A stretch of DNA of 64,000 nucleotides from Kalaharituber pfeilii (lineage: Eukaryota; Ascomycota; Pezizomycetes; Pezizales; Pezizaceae). The notes below the pieces were generated by a model. It did no database searches and was not told the DNA's origin. It worked only from the letters and a program-made list of their open reading frames with translations. Made by a program: the position numbers and the translations under genes. The stretch covers positions 1,426,001-1,490,000 of the forward strand of contig WHUZ01000009.1 of NCBI GenBank assembly GCA_015179045.1. Direction: 5' to 3'. Below are positions 31,729 through 44,211 of the stretch, piece by piece (position 1 is the stretch's first letter; each line of letters begins with the position of its first letter).

Positions 31729-34700
31729 ATGGCTGATGACAGGTCGCCATGGTTGGAACCCTTGAGGTCAAATCTTGATGTTACTACATCACTCATAAGC
31801 AGGGCACCGAGACAGACTTATCAAGTCCCGACATACGCAATCCCATATTGGCTCCTCAAGCTCTATAGGCGCATTCCATATACAGCAGAGGACCCTATCC
31901 CCAGATTGGAGGCCAGTCATTTCAGCTCCACCAACACCGTTAACGACGAGGATCCTATGGTCATTTCTACCGATCTCTTCAGCTATGGACCCAGAGATTC
32001 TCCAGATATCTTTGGGATAATACAGCCTGGCAGGGAACTGAGTGACGAAGTGGTCTCATTTGTCCTCGACCATCTGCAATCATTGTACCGAGACACGGTT
32101 GCTTCTGCATACCAACAGGGCGTGGGAGTTAGGCTTTATGGGCCCGCAGAAAGTCAAGGGCTGATTTCCCCTAGTCTATCTATAAGTGACCGAGTGACTA
32201 CCTTTGTGAACTTGACGAACTCTCAGCCACGCGCACTGCTGCACGTGTTTGTAGTACCTTTTCATTATCATTATCTGACATGCATCTACAGCCTGGAGGA
32301 GGTGACCTTTTGGGTTTACAGCAGCTTTGGTATGCAGCATGAGCAAACCGCCGAGCTGATACGGCTGCTCCGTGCCCTCTTTGACCATGAGTTATTGAAC
32401 TCGCTGAATTGCACAATTATGGCCCAGCCCTGCGAAACCCAGGGCGGCAGCTACCAAGATATAAACAATTGCGGCCTCTACGCCCTTTACAACGCACAGC
32501 GCCTGCTGCACAGCCTTACCCTACGAATTAGAAGCGCTGTTGCTAGCGGTGGTGAAGTCAACCTCATGGGCATCGGTCTGAATCTTGCGGCACAGGGCAC
32601 CGACCTCGCGCAAGTTCTACCTCAGCTTAGGGGTACCACTTTGGTTACGATGCGGGACAACTTGCGGAACGCATTTTTCGCGGTAAGTGTGCAACACCCG
32701 CCCTCAATGGACTCGTAGACGATGCAGTTGCATTGAGCCAGAACTCTGACTGCGAGGCCGCTGCAACGCAGCGCCGGAACCCTGGAGGTGTAGACCTTTC
32801 GTCAAGCGCTGAACATGTGCTCGTTCTGTGATCGGGACGAGATGTTCATGAACAATCCTCGAGGACTCAGTGATGCAAGCACCGCGACCGCCCTGCCATA
32901 CACCAGCCCATATAAGGCGTACATGGACCCCGGGCGCGCCAGGGACGCCATCGCGATGCGCCAGCTTCCGGCTGCGCAGCGATACAGAAATCTTCCGCTG
33001 GACGGCGAGGTCGTAGAGGCATTTGCGCCCCGGCCAGATTCGCTCTGGGCTGCGTTGGAGCAACATTGGGGTCAGGATGACGTGGCCGGCGTCATTATGC
33101 GCCTGCCGCAGGTGGACGCGGATGGCACGGTTATCCCAGGTGTTTACAAGCCGGTCGAGTACGGGCAGCACGTGCTGCTCTGCAAGCGGTAAGGTCCCGG
33201 CCTCCGACGCTGCGAATGCCGTCTGCTAACCTCACCGCCTCACGGCATCAGTGACTTTGCCGATCGGGTGCGTCGGCGGATCACCAGTACCTCGCGGCCC
33301 AGCCGCGCCGCCGTAGTGCCCGAGACCACATTGCGCAATAATATCAATGCTGCGCGTGAGTTGTCTCCCTGTCTGCGCATGCAAGTGCCACTCACACGCA
33401 GTGTCATATATAGTTAACCGCTTGTCACCGATCGTCACGGAACGCGCTCGCGGGGGGCCTGAGAGAGGGCGCAACAAGTTTGCAGCGCTCTTCGAACGTA
33501 TGATGTGCGCCTTAACGCCAAAGTTGCTGCTGTTCGTGGACACCGAGGGAAACACCTGGGCTAAGCAGGGCTGGATGAGTAGCCGGTCCCTTTGGGAGGA
33601 CAATTGTTTCACGATCAACGGCATCAGCATCGGCCTGACCCCAGCTGGCAGTGTAAAGCTTCCTGAGTTTGCGCTTATCAACACGCCTGGGGATGTGAAT
33701 AGCGCAGTGAGGTATCTATGGATACAGAAGTGGCCGCAATGCCGAAATAGTCCCGTTCCCAGACAACTGCGGTACCGGCCACTCACGACCTGGGACTTGT
33801 GCAGGGTGGCCGGCAATCTCTATCCTAATTCTCAGGTGCCGTCCGACATCAGTTACCCCACAGCGGACGTGCTCACTGCACAGGGTACCTGGGTCGACCC
33901 GCCAGTGTACGATCGCCGCGGCTGGCCAATACCGCCCTCAATCACGCCCGGGCTCGACAGCTGTGGTGAAGTTTCGCTCGCTCCTGCGCAAAGCCGCCGA
34001 TTACCTGTACCCCAGGGCTTCCATCCGTCACAGCGCCGCCTCTATCTCAAATTCTTGCTTGAGTATATGGAAGGGAGTACGGCCGCCATCCGCCGCGCTC
34101 AACAAGCTACTGTCATGGGTCCTACAGCTTCAGAGCAGGAGCAAAATCCACTCCATGGTCACATCCATCATCACCACTGTCCCATCAAAGTCATTCGCGA
34201 TCATCACTGGCGCATGAACGTCTATACGTACCTGCAGGTACACCGCTTCCCATGGCCAGCTAACACGCAACCGACAGAGAACGCAACCACGCTATTGGAA
34301 CTTCTAGATCAAGGCCTCGCCAGGGGCGAGTGTGCTGAAGATGAGCGACCTTATTGGGCTTTGTTCAGAGACACGCTTCGGCTTGGAGAGCTTGCCTTGT
34401 CTGTCTGGGAGCCTGGTGAACGCCCAGCTGAGCCAACAGATACCATGATGTGTATGAGTGGGAGCTGTGAAGGGACCCGTAGACGCGCGATGGAGGCACG
34501 GAACAGGATGGCGGCAGAGAACTATACTGTGGGAAACTATAACAGCAATGATATCCGGGCAACACAGGTCTGGGACTACGGCACCGACCAGGGGTGCCCC
34601 GCAGACTGCCCGCTGCGGCAATACGACTGTCCTGCCGACTGTAACCAGCGCCACCTCAACGCGCTTGGCATGTATGGGAGGGCCAATGTGTCGCGGCACC

Positions 34701-35411
34701 TATTTCCCACAGACCCTGACCGAGATCTCATTAACCCTAGTTTCCCTATTTCGACACGAGAAGTACGGTATTGGGTGGTTCGTGATTACCTTCGCCACGT
34801 AATCCCTGATTTGACAGCGCGCCCGCCCCCCCCTTCGTGGAGGCCTCGTGTTGAGCCAGAGGGTGCAGACGGAACCTTCTGGAACAGAGCTTTCCTGGGC
34901 AATGAAGAGTTAACAGAATCCCGAATACGGGTGTGTGAAATGCGTCTTAGAGCGGTATGTTTTCCTTTTCTTCCAACCGAACCCCCACCTATGCACGCTG
35001 TAGGTAGTAAAAATTGTGATAGTCCACATCTTGACCACATCCCATCACTGACTTTTACCCTCTTGCTCTTTTTCATTCGCACAGTGGTTCGCCCTCCCGA
35101 AGCAAACCCGCGACATCTTCAGTGACGGAACTCGCGCCCTCTACTTTCTGGCCATCGAGCAGATTTTCACGGGCGCGGACTGGCATGGGGATATCGCCAC
35201 CCAAGCCAACGCCAGGATAAACGAAGAGATTCAGCACATGCAGGAGAATGAGGCAACTGAAACCCGGGTTGTATCGCTGCTGATTCGGGTGTGGCATAAA
35301 ATCTCACAGGTGCTTGCTACAAGAGATAACAATGCACCACCAGGGCCACGAAATAGATTGTCATTCACCTCGCAACCAGCCTTCAGGTTCGACATGTTGA
35401 ATCCGGTGTAG
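31729..35411 (+). CDS. large protein with N-terminal Ulp1-like (C48) cysteine protease domain
   Basis: Five exons (31729-32682, 32794-33188, 33252-33355, 33402-34954, 35085-35411) joined by GT..AG introns of 111, 63, 46 and 130 nt give an uninterrupted 1110-residue product. Donors are GTAAGT, GTAAGG, GTGAGT and GTATGT. Residues about 168-262 resemble the SUMO/adenain-type protease core: His in FHYHYLTCIY (179 or 181), a WVYSSFG strand where the family usually has an Asp-containing YDSL, then Gln243 and Cys248 in YQDINNCGLYAL with the usual Q-x4-C spacing. The ~850 residues after it are unknown to me: a CSFCDRDE patch near 325, LLFVDTEGNTWAKQGW, a His-rich GHIHHHH, and a Cys-rich pair CPADC at 883-887 and 894-898. 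Ulp1-like domains are common in fungal transposon proteins (for example KDZ or Plavaka elements), but no transposase domain is seen. It could also be a host SUMO/ubiquitin-like protease. The Asp-to-Ser change raises the chance of altered or lost catalysis. Confidence 0.7.
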
Positions 35412-38125
35412 TTCGCAAAGAGAAGCTCTCTGGCGCCCGGGTGAACTCTATGAAGTTGGATGTTAGTATAAGAATATTGACAGGGACTACTAGCGGCTAC
35501 GATTGAGAGGTTCGGCGGTGCTATCCCTGATATATGGCTGGCGTTACTGCTGAGACTTGGAGCAGAAGGTATTGAAATTGATAGGTACTTATTTCAGCAA
35601 GAATTTTGAGCCTTTGTCGCCGTAGTACAGTAAGAAATAGAACAGAGCTAAATATATCGCGAGCCTTACCTTTGGCTTCCCAATTCCAATGCGCCTATGA
35701 TCCCAGAAAGCTAAGTAGGAAAAGTTGTACATACTTTATTAGGTGGTGGCCTGTGGTTGACACTAGAGTTATCGATATCTTTATTTTTTTTTATTTTTTA
35801 TTTTTTTTATTTTTTTTTTCAAACTCTACCGTGCGATACAAAGCACAGACAAAACACCAGCTTAGGGATGCTCATTCATTTCTAGTATTACCTTTAGCAT
35901 TATCTGAAATTATCCAGCGCACTGGCAAGCCTACTTCCAGTCACACTCTAAATTTTCCGCGCCGTGCTCAAGATATTTCTTCTAGAAGCCTTGCAATTCT
36001 CGATTTGTGTGCATCCTCACAGATATTGTGGGTTGCACATGTTCACATGTACCCGGGATTGGGTAGATCATTAGGATCGCGACCTCACGTGGTCCCACTG
36101 TACATGACCGTTCACAGAGTGGATGCATCCATGGCCTTGGGTTAATTAATAAATGCTATGCATGGTGATGTAAAGCTGCACGTGGACTCATACAAAATTG
36201 TTACACAACTTTTTGCCTTGCGCGCGCAGCTGCAGCGATAAAAAGAAGAACGGTTCCTGCAGCTTGATATGTATGTAGGAGGGGCCATGTGATTTGATGC
36301 AGGTGTAGGTATATCTACTTAGATATGCGCTTCTGCTGTTGGTTAAATGTACGGAGCAATTGGTTCGTTCGGCAGTTGCAATGGGAATTCGCAGCAATAA
36401 GTATATCTTCCGCTTTCGTCGGCGCAGGCTCTCTATCTACTCCCATGCGTATAATTTATGCATGCCAATAATTTAAGGAATGCATCAAGAGAGCTGTTCA
36501 GATTAGGGATTAAAATAAATTGAACCATCATGCGGGAATAGAACTGCATTTATTTTTGTAAACATCAAGAGGTTGATTTCCGTTCTTTGAAACCGTGACC
36601 TTGTACTAGTACTTACTGGCGTTGTGGGAACCCGAAGGTACATAATGCACACCAATATGTACAAGGGATAACTGTACGTTACATCCGGAATAAACATTCC
36701 TGGTATTGGAAAATTACAGGCAATAATAGGCGAAATTCAGCAGTGTCTTGCATCTTAAATTCCGCGTTCCAGAACAAATCCTCCTTCTTATTTAGCCTTT
36801 GCATCTACAGTTCTATTGCGACCGGACTGTCTGGTCTTTAAAGAGACATCTATATGTGCCGCCCGAGAATGAGGGCATAAGCGAAGCACTTGAATTCGAA
36901 TGGTCTGATGCCTTACGATTAAATTGGGATTATAATTCAAGTACAAATCTCAAGTCAACCTAGTACTCGTGAAGAAGACGCAGAGCGAGCTCAATTATTA
37001 TACGTGAACTTTAACTAAAATCCAGTTGCGAATTCACATGCACTCCTCAAGTCACCATATGTACATATCAGTAGCTGCTGCGGAGCAAGCATCTCCTGCA
37101 ACGCAGAGGCACAAGGGTATGGTGGCAGACATCAGAGGTTAAGTCAAAGAATACCGTAGCAATTTTCTTAGTTTGGAGTGATCAAGTACTGCGTATCGAC
37201 AGAATTAGGAGAACGGCGCTAAAAGAGTCCCAGGGGCAAGGACTCCGATACCGAATAGTCTAGTTCGCACGACTCCCGACCATACTAAGAACCGAGCTTT
37301 GCTTTTGCGGGCCGGAAAGGGTCCACGAACGTCTGGAGAACCATCGAGCAAAGCTGTCATTGATCTGATGTTAATGTCAGAGATACGATGGAAAGTCATG
37401 GCGCCGCGTTAGCGGTAGTCCTTATCTCTTAGTAGATACATATGGCATAATCCTATACACATAATACCATCTTGGTTCTGTAATACTGGACTTGCGATGC
37501 CTTTGGCTTCAGGTATTTTCTATTCGACGCATTAGTTAGAAGTGACCATGATATTGAGATAAACCTTTCGGCTGAAACTACCATCTGTTGAGCAGGACCA
37601 ACATAAACGGTTAGACGGGCCGCAGATTCATGGCAAACAGTTCTTTGAGTCGCTAAAGAAATTGATTTTGAGTTCACAAACTCGAAAGGAACCTTACTTG
37701 GAAACCTGCAGAAGCATGCCGATACGTGTCGATAATTTCAACCGTACGATTACTGATGTCAGAGGTTCCCTACCTTGGTCCTCCTGTCTACTATTCAACC
37801 AAAAGTTTAATGGCCCAATTGACCTCAACCAAATATTGTCGGTACCAATACGGACCCGGACCTGCTACTTGAACTTATCTCCACGATTTCAACCATTGAC
37901 CCCTACTCGATATAGAAAAAGAAATTGAGCATGATCCGCATGGCACCGCAAAGTCGGAGGGTTGCCTGAAAACCCATGCCCACCCGTTATGACGATGTAT
38001 AAATTGACCTTATATGCGATATTCACTGCGGATCTAGCTCTGGATAGGGGGTAGTTTCGGATCCAAGTACATATCCAGTTGCAGATTGTCATGGGGGACG
38101 GCCATAGGGGGGTGGGAGGACACTA
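35412..38125. other. intergenic, no supported gene
   Basis: Only short open frames. There is a T-rich tract near 35780-35820. No TIR pair was recognised here, and no RNA gene. Confidence 0.55.
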
Positions 38126-39085
38126 CAGTTGTACCTAGCTATACCGGAGGACCCTTGACGGTTCTTGCAATACAGTCTAACCTTGCTATACCGGACGAGT
38201 AAAAATCTGGCACTTTTTGTCCGGTATGATATAGCAAGGTTCCGGTATAGAATAAAATGCTTGGCAACTGTAAAAAAGGGGTGGCAAAATTATGTATAGA
38301 AATTACTGGGGGAGGAAATAAACAAGTGCAGCAAACATTAACTCAATCAAAGTCTATTCAACCTGCATCGCTCTCACCACCTAGAAGAGGTCGAGCCTTA
38401 CAAACTCTTGGGGAGCATCAAATATGCAAGCATTGACTAGAGCCAAAACATGCTACGCTGACTGTTTCTCTAAAAGCCTATCAATTCACACCAAAGAAGC
38501 AGCAAATTCTACCAGCCTCCCAGCAGCAGCAGCGACAGCAGTGATGGCAGCAGCAGTAGTGGTAGTTAGCATTGACGGCAGAAGAGTGGTAAACAACCAG
38601 TCTAAGTGGTAAAGTGGGGTAGTCTAAGATGTATTAGTATTAGTGTGTCTGGTATAGCATATATTATTTGTATGGAGACAGGGGGGTAGTTGTCTGGAGG
38701 TTTTTGTCCGGTAGTGTTAGGACGTCCGGTATAGCAGGGGCAATCTGTATGGAAACGGTTGTCCGAATCAGAGGCCATCCGGTATAGCAAGGTTTCCGGT
38801 ATAGCGAGGTCCGGTATAGCAAGGTTAGACTGTACATACAAAAAAATTAGCTATACCGGACACCCAGTTAAACCGGACTGAACAACAAAACTATAGACTT
38901 TTAATTCAAATTCCATACAAACTAACTAGCTGAACCAGACGAAGGGCTCAACCATGAAACTTCTTACTAAGCTCTTTACCCCCTGACAGGCACCCCTGCA
39001 AAATTTGGTATACTGGACGCTATCATAGGTTAAACTGGACAGAAAGTGCTAGATTTTGGTCGTCTGGTATAGCAAGGTGTAACTG
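38126..39085. mobile_element. outer pogo-like non-autonomous TIR element (960 bp)
   Basis: The left end CAGTTGTACCTAGCTATACC at 38126 and the right end, whose complement reads CAGTTACACCTTGCTATACC and ends at 39085, are imperfect inverted repeats flanked by TA (38124-38125, 39086-39087). CAGT...ACCTTGCTATACCGGA ends with a TA target duplication fit pogo/Tigger-type Tc1-mariner elements. Additional internal copies of the ACCGGAC word lie at 38853-38878. No transposase frame. A second element is inserted inside. Confidence 0.7.
38173..38832. mobile_element. inner pogo-like TIR element (660 bp) nested in the outer one
   Basis: Perfect 24 bp inverted ends: CAGTCTAACCTTGCTATACC(GGAC) at 38173-38196 and its complement at 38809-38832, with TA on both sides (38171-38172, 38833-38834). 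The motif TCCGGTATAGCAAGGTT recurs just inside both ends. The middle (38424-38612) is a CAG-rich, Ala-coding stretch without transposase motifs. The better-matched ends show it is younger than the element it sits in. Confidence 0.85.
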
Positions 39086-40703
39086 TAGGTTGCTAATTGC
39101 GCATGCGACTGGGTCTAGGACGTCGCAGATAAATGAGGCAGAAGCAATTTGAACCTGCGATAGTATGTACCCAACTGACGTGCAATACTTGGGCGAAATA
39201 CCGAACTCTGCTCACCTGGGGTCCGAATTTATTCTGGAAATAGAAAGTAGGATGAGGATTCCGACTTGGACTCGCCTATCTACAGGTAACGTTCATCTCA
39301 ACATGGGATGCGCCAATGTTGAAGAATTGGTACGTCGCATTATACTTTATACTTCCTAAGCTAGGACTAATGCGATACTTTACTGAAACCTTATTCCTAG
39401 CTGAGTAAATTGATTACCATGTGGGGGCCAAGTCTCTCTTGAACACGAGGTGAAAGCTATACCATACCAGAATTGAGATGTTTGTCCCCTTGGCTTTGTT
39501 TACGCCACGACCGTGGAGGGCAACCTACTTGGCGCCCGCTGAAGTGTTAGTCACAACTGAGATACTCGGTACTGGCATTTAGTGATGCAGGTGGGGCTGT
39601 TACGGCCGTGCGAGAAAAGTCTACCGGACCAGGGATGGATATTGCTACTGACGGGTATTATTTTCCATACAATTTTGCTCCCAAAGTCAGGTACAGACCT
39701 TATCCTCACCTGCTCACAGACCGCTCGCATGGCCTATAACTTGGCCCCCACCTGCATCACTGTCAAAAGGTTGGAGATATCAGCAGTGTTATTACTCGCA
39801 TATCGAAGGCCACAACACTGCACCTACCGATGATCTGGCAACATGGTGGGTCGAGCTTGGGATGCCCGCGCACGGCGGTGATCTCTTCAGAAAGCTCCAC
39901 CATCGTCCAATGGGCATTTCCCTCGAACTTACCTCGCAATTCCATCGCCCATCTGCAGCGGTCCAATCAATCTTGAAGCGACTAGGATTTTTGCGGCGCC
40001 AGTGTGCGACACAGTCGGATGCCATTATTGCATTAAACCGGATATGTCACAAGGACCCAGCTGTGCGCGTTCCCGTTGGCTGGCCGGTCATTGTGCTTAT
40101 GCCGCAATGAGGCAAGGGGCAGCGCAGGAGACCAGATGAGCCAAGTGTTATCAAAAAAACCCAAGCTCTTGCAGCCCTGCAGCAAGCTGATGGGCACGAG
40201 CATCGTCCGTGCTTCATTTCTTCTCGGATCCCAGCTGCAAGGGGCTCGCCAGCAGCGTAGGGTGCAACAGGGCCCAACCGTGGGCTGAAGGCCAGGCAAT
40301 TACTTTCGAGCGCAGTAGCATACACAAGACAAGATTGGGGTGAGGGATGTTGTTTGGTCCGCACCTCGCCCATGGCTCCCTGGAACTAGTAATCAGCGCG
40401 AGGGCAGGGGCTGGCGACCTCTGTCAGTGGGCGATGGCCCGATGGATGATGGATGCAGCTGTGGTGATGGGACGGCCATGGGTGCTGCGTATGGTGGTCG
40501 CGGTGGTGGGTGAAAGGCTGGCCCTTTTTTACCTCCCATTCCTCCCAGCCTCTCTTCTACGACTCTTCTGTGGCCTGAGGCATCCTCTCCTGTTATTGTT
40601 GTGCCCTTTGGCCTTGCCAGCATTCGTTGTCCTGTGAACTGACTCTGCGCCAGCCGGTGCCTGCTGATGAGAAAGCTCTGATCACATATTGTAATAAAGC
40701 GAC
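39086..40703. other. intergenic, 5' flank of next gene
   Basis: Several overlapping frames near 39800-40640 on both strands have no motifs. A pyrimidine-rich patch at about 40511-40570 may belong to the promoter or leader of the gene that follows. Confidence 0.5.
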
Positions 40704-42530
40704 ATGTCTGCTTCTACAAGGCATCCACGGCCTGCCGGGCTCTCCTTTACCGTACGCCTGCCCTACAGAGTTTGATATCCTCACAATATGCCCATTCCCA
40801 GTCATTGCTAGCTCCCCACGGTTGAGCGGGCTGCTCATGAGGCACGGCTAACAAGCGTCTGTTTCCAGAACTCATCCTCCACGCCCAATTTCAGGGAGCA
40901 CAGCCGGCTACACGAGCTGCACGACCGCGAGATCATCAGGTCGCTGTCGCCCACCACGGAGCGGGAGCTGCGGCGGTCCTGCTCGGCGGTGGTGCTTGGG
41001 CTGCCCTCGCCCGGCGCGCGCTCGACGCACTCTCCGCTGCCGACGCCCTCCTTCCCGAGCCAGCAAAGCTCCCGCAAGGGGCGCTTCTCGACCTCGCAGC
41101 AGCAGCTGCCGCTGCCTCCGCCGCCGCCGCCGCCGCCCCCTCCTCCTCCTCAACCACAGCCACCGGTACCGCCACAGGCGCAGCAATGGTCCCAGTTTGA
41201 CTTTACGCTCCCCCCGCAAGAGGTGCCGGCATCGCATAGCGTCTCCTCCAGCATCTCCTCCACCTTCTCCCAGTCCTCGTCGGAAGTAGGCACGGTGTCC
41301 TGGAGCCCGACGACAACCCACCACTCAAAGTCCAGCGACGGGGACCAGTTCTTCCATGCGCAGACCTCGGACTTGCCCCCGCTGCCTCTGAACCCCGTCG
41401 CAGCTTCGCCACCTGCTCGGTACGCATTTGCTAAAACTGCGACGGCGCGCAAGATGAGTTTAATTTGCCAGCCGATTAACCCACGCCTGAGCAGCATTGA
41501 GAATAGCAGCAGTAGTACTGTGCATCAGCAAGGAGAGGCCTCGCAGGTACTAGCACGTCCAACAATGGTTACGCTACCTAGACCGAGAACTTCGTCGGGG
41601 GTACCAGGGAGCCCACGATTAAGAAATAGCCAAATTCCCCCGAACTCGGAGGCCGTTGCGCAATCGCAGTCAAGAAATGGAAGCGCAACTAACATCAATG
41701 ATGTTGGGTTAGGGATCGGGATCGGGCTCGGCCTAGATTTGCAGGGTAGAAACCTGGAGGTTAGTAGCCCCGGGACACCACTACTGGTGGCATCACCAGC
41801 AACCAAGGGCCCTATTGGCGTGGAGGTACGAACAGAAAATATAACTGCAGACGCAGCCCAAGCAACATGCAAGAATCTCACCCAAGATAACCGCGAGGAA
41901 CCTCAAATCCGAACATCGGCCTCCACCCCAGTATTAGTAGCCTCTCGTTCATCTACTTCACACCACCATCATCCGAAGGAGATCACTCGCCGACGAACAG
42001 ACATGGACAGTCCTGCTACTAACCCGAAGAAGTTCTCCCTCTTCCCATGCCCAGTCGATACCCCGATCCTTATGAAAGACCCACCTCAATTGTACAGTCC
42101 CCCCAGCCACAGCATGGCGGCAAGCCGCTCCATGAGCATATCCAGCGGTGGGCGGCCCAAGACGTCCGGAGGCGGTAAGCCAAGTGAGGGCAATTGGGGA
42201 ACCACCTCGGATCGACCATCAACGGACGCGCCTGCGGCACCGACGACGCTGAAATTTGAGAAGGGGAAGAAGGGGAAAGATAAGGAGAAAGGGGAGAAGA
42301 CGAGTGCGTTCAAAAACCTGCGGAAGCAGGTATTGGCGAGCTTTCAAAGCTTTTCGGGGTCATTGAAGTTAAAGGGGATGAAGGATAAAGATAAAGACAA
42401 GGACAAGGACAAAGACAGGATTGTTAGCGAGGGAAGGAGCTCTGGGACGTCAGGGAGAAACTCGACGAAGGCAACTGCTGCAATCACGGTAACGGGGGAG
42501 GGGACAGTGGGTATTGGGATTGCGACGTGA
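40704..42530 (+). CDS. Ser/Pro-rich basic-tailed protein of unknown function
   Basis: Main exon 40869-42530 is one open frame entered through a good acceptor (CTAAC at about 40848, TTTCCAG ending at 40868). The best first exon I find is 40704-40751 (MSASTRHPRPAGLSFT, donor GTACGC), which joins in phase and gives 569 residues; this exon is inferred. After a charged helix-like start (HSRLHELHDREIIRSLSPTTERELRRS) come a run of about 12 Pro near residue 100, long Ser/Thr/Pro-rich disorder, and a C-terminal lysine-rich part. There KGKKGKDKEKGEK precedes FKNLRKQVLASFQSFSGSLK, a possible amphipathic helix, followed by a KDKDKDKDKDK run. I recognise no enzyme domain. It may be a scaffold or membrane/cytoskeleton-associated regulator; no family is claimed. 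Confidence 0.7.
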
Positions 42531-43423
42531 CGGATGCTCGAGCTGCTTCCTTTTTTCCTGTTTTTACTATCGTTTTACTTGAGTCTTTCGGTTTTCCTTC
42601 GATGGTGTTTGCTTTGTGGGTTTGGGGTTGGAATGGGCCTTGCTATAAACATGTACAGGTTAGTTTGTCCAGTTTTTTTTTTTTTTTTTTTTTCTTTGGG
42701 TCAAGTTCTTCTGCTTGGTATGGGTTGCTTGCACTTTTGGGCTCAATTTGGGCGGATGGATTGATACATATGGCGTAAAATAATACACCAAAAATAAAGA
42801 TAAAAAAGGAAAATGAGTATATTGACATTATAACATATCATTAGGCGTTTTTTCATCGTTATTTTTACTATATTTATTTTCCTTTTTTCTTTTCTTTTTT
42901 CCCATCAAAAAGATCGTCATTGAAGACTGCGCGGTAGAAGGTCCGATGTTGTGGTTGTGAGTTGAGGAGATGGAAGGGGGTGGGAGATGAGCTGTGGGGA
43001 TTGGAGACGTGTGAGTGTGTGCTGTGTTCAGTGGACAGTCCAGAGGTTGGTTGGCGTGGAGCACGAGAGTTAATCGATGGGTTACGAGACCACATTGATG
43101 GGTTGCACATGGCACTTCTTACACTGCAGAATCGGATGCATGCATGCTGCAAGCATAAGATAAAGTACTCGAATACGTACTTCTTGGTCGTTAATGATGC
43201 AGCATTGCACCTCTAGTTTGGGCTGTAACCAGGTTACTTCCTTCACATGTTGCTACGCGTACTATAAGCATGCGGAAGAATAGGGGACAGCGGGCAAGGG
43301 CCCCAGCTGGCGAAGACGAAGAGGTAGGGGTAGGGGAGGGGGAGGGAGAAGGGATTGGAGGAGAAAGGGTAACGGGTGAAACTTTATTATGACGGCGCTG
43401 TTTCCTGGTTTCTATTTGCAGGT

Positions 43424-43467
<44 letters not shown>

Positions 43468-44209
43468 GTGTACGGTATGAGTTCGAGCGGGGTGGAGTAG
43501 AGGGGTTAACGTTATTGCCCAACTGGACAAGTTGTATACAAAACGTACGCACAAAGACAACACGCAGTGAGATAGGGCGCGAAAAAGCTTCGATAGTACC
43601 ACTACTCAAGCATCTAGGTACCCTCAAGTTTCTTTCTCCGCATGTAATACTTTTCATTGTACGTATACGCAAATGCTTATTTCGGTACATAGTTCAAGCA
43701 AGGCAACGAGATTTACTGAAGTTTGCCGCAGTTGCGATTCCCTCAAGATCTCTTCAGCTGAGGTAGCTAACACAAATGATATGCATGGTGATATCATATG
43801 ATGTTTATTGATGTTGACCCATTAGTGCAGGGGCGATCACGGGCATCGCCCACGCATGGGCGCATTAATTAAGTGATGACTGAACCTACTTCTGGTTGCC
43901 ACGGTAGATTGATCGTGAAGGTCGCCTAAGTATGTTTTAATTGTTATGCAGAGTGGATAGAGTATGAGTGCATGGACAAAACAGTTTATACATATTTTTT
44001 TTTTTCTTTTAACTTCAAAAAAAATTAAGCAAGAGAAAAATGGATCAGTACTTCTTGGTTTCCGCTCGTTTTCTTTAATGATGTTTTTACTTTCTTAATT
44101 CTTGTTCGGTAATGTTTCTGGGGAAAGGACATCACTATGGCAGCGTAGTCTTGCGCAGGAGTTGAGGGCGTAAATTTTATGTTCGCGGCGCTTCCACTCA
44201 GTATCTTAA
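42531..44209. other. intergenic, 3' flank and T-rich DNA
   Basis: T runs at about 42671-42693, then purine-rich DNA near 43320-43380. No gene supported. Confidence 0.55.
43426..43464. repeat. (TG)n microsatellite
   Basis: About 19 uninterrupted TG dinucleotides. Confidence 0.95.
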
Positions 44210-44211
44210 TA

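Noticed and set aside
31138..35600. LTRs or TIRs bracketing the Ulp1-like gene
   Set aside because: I compared both flanks by eye and found no convincing direct or inverted terminal repeats, so mobility of this gene remains unproven.
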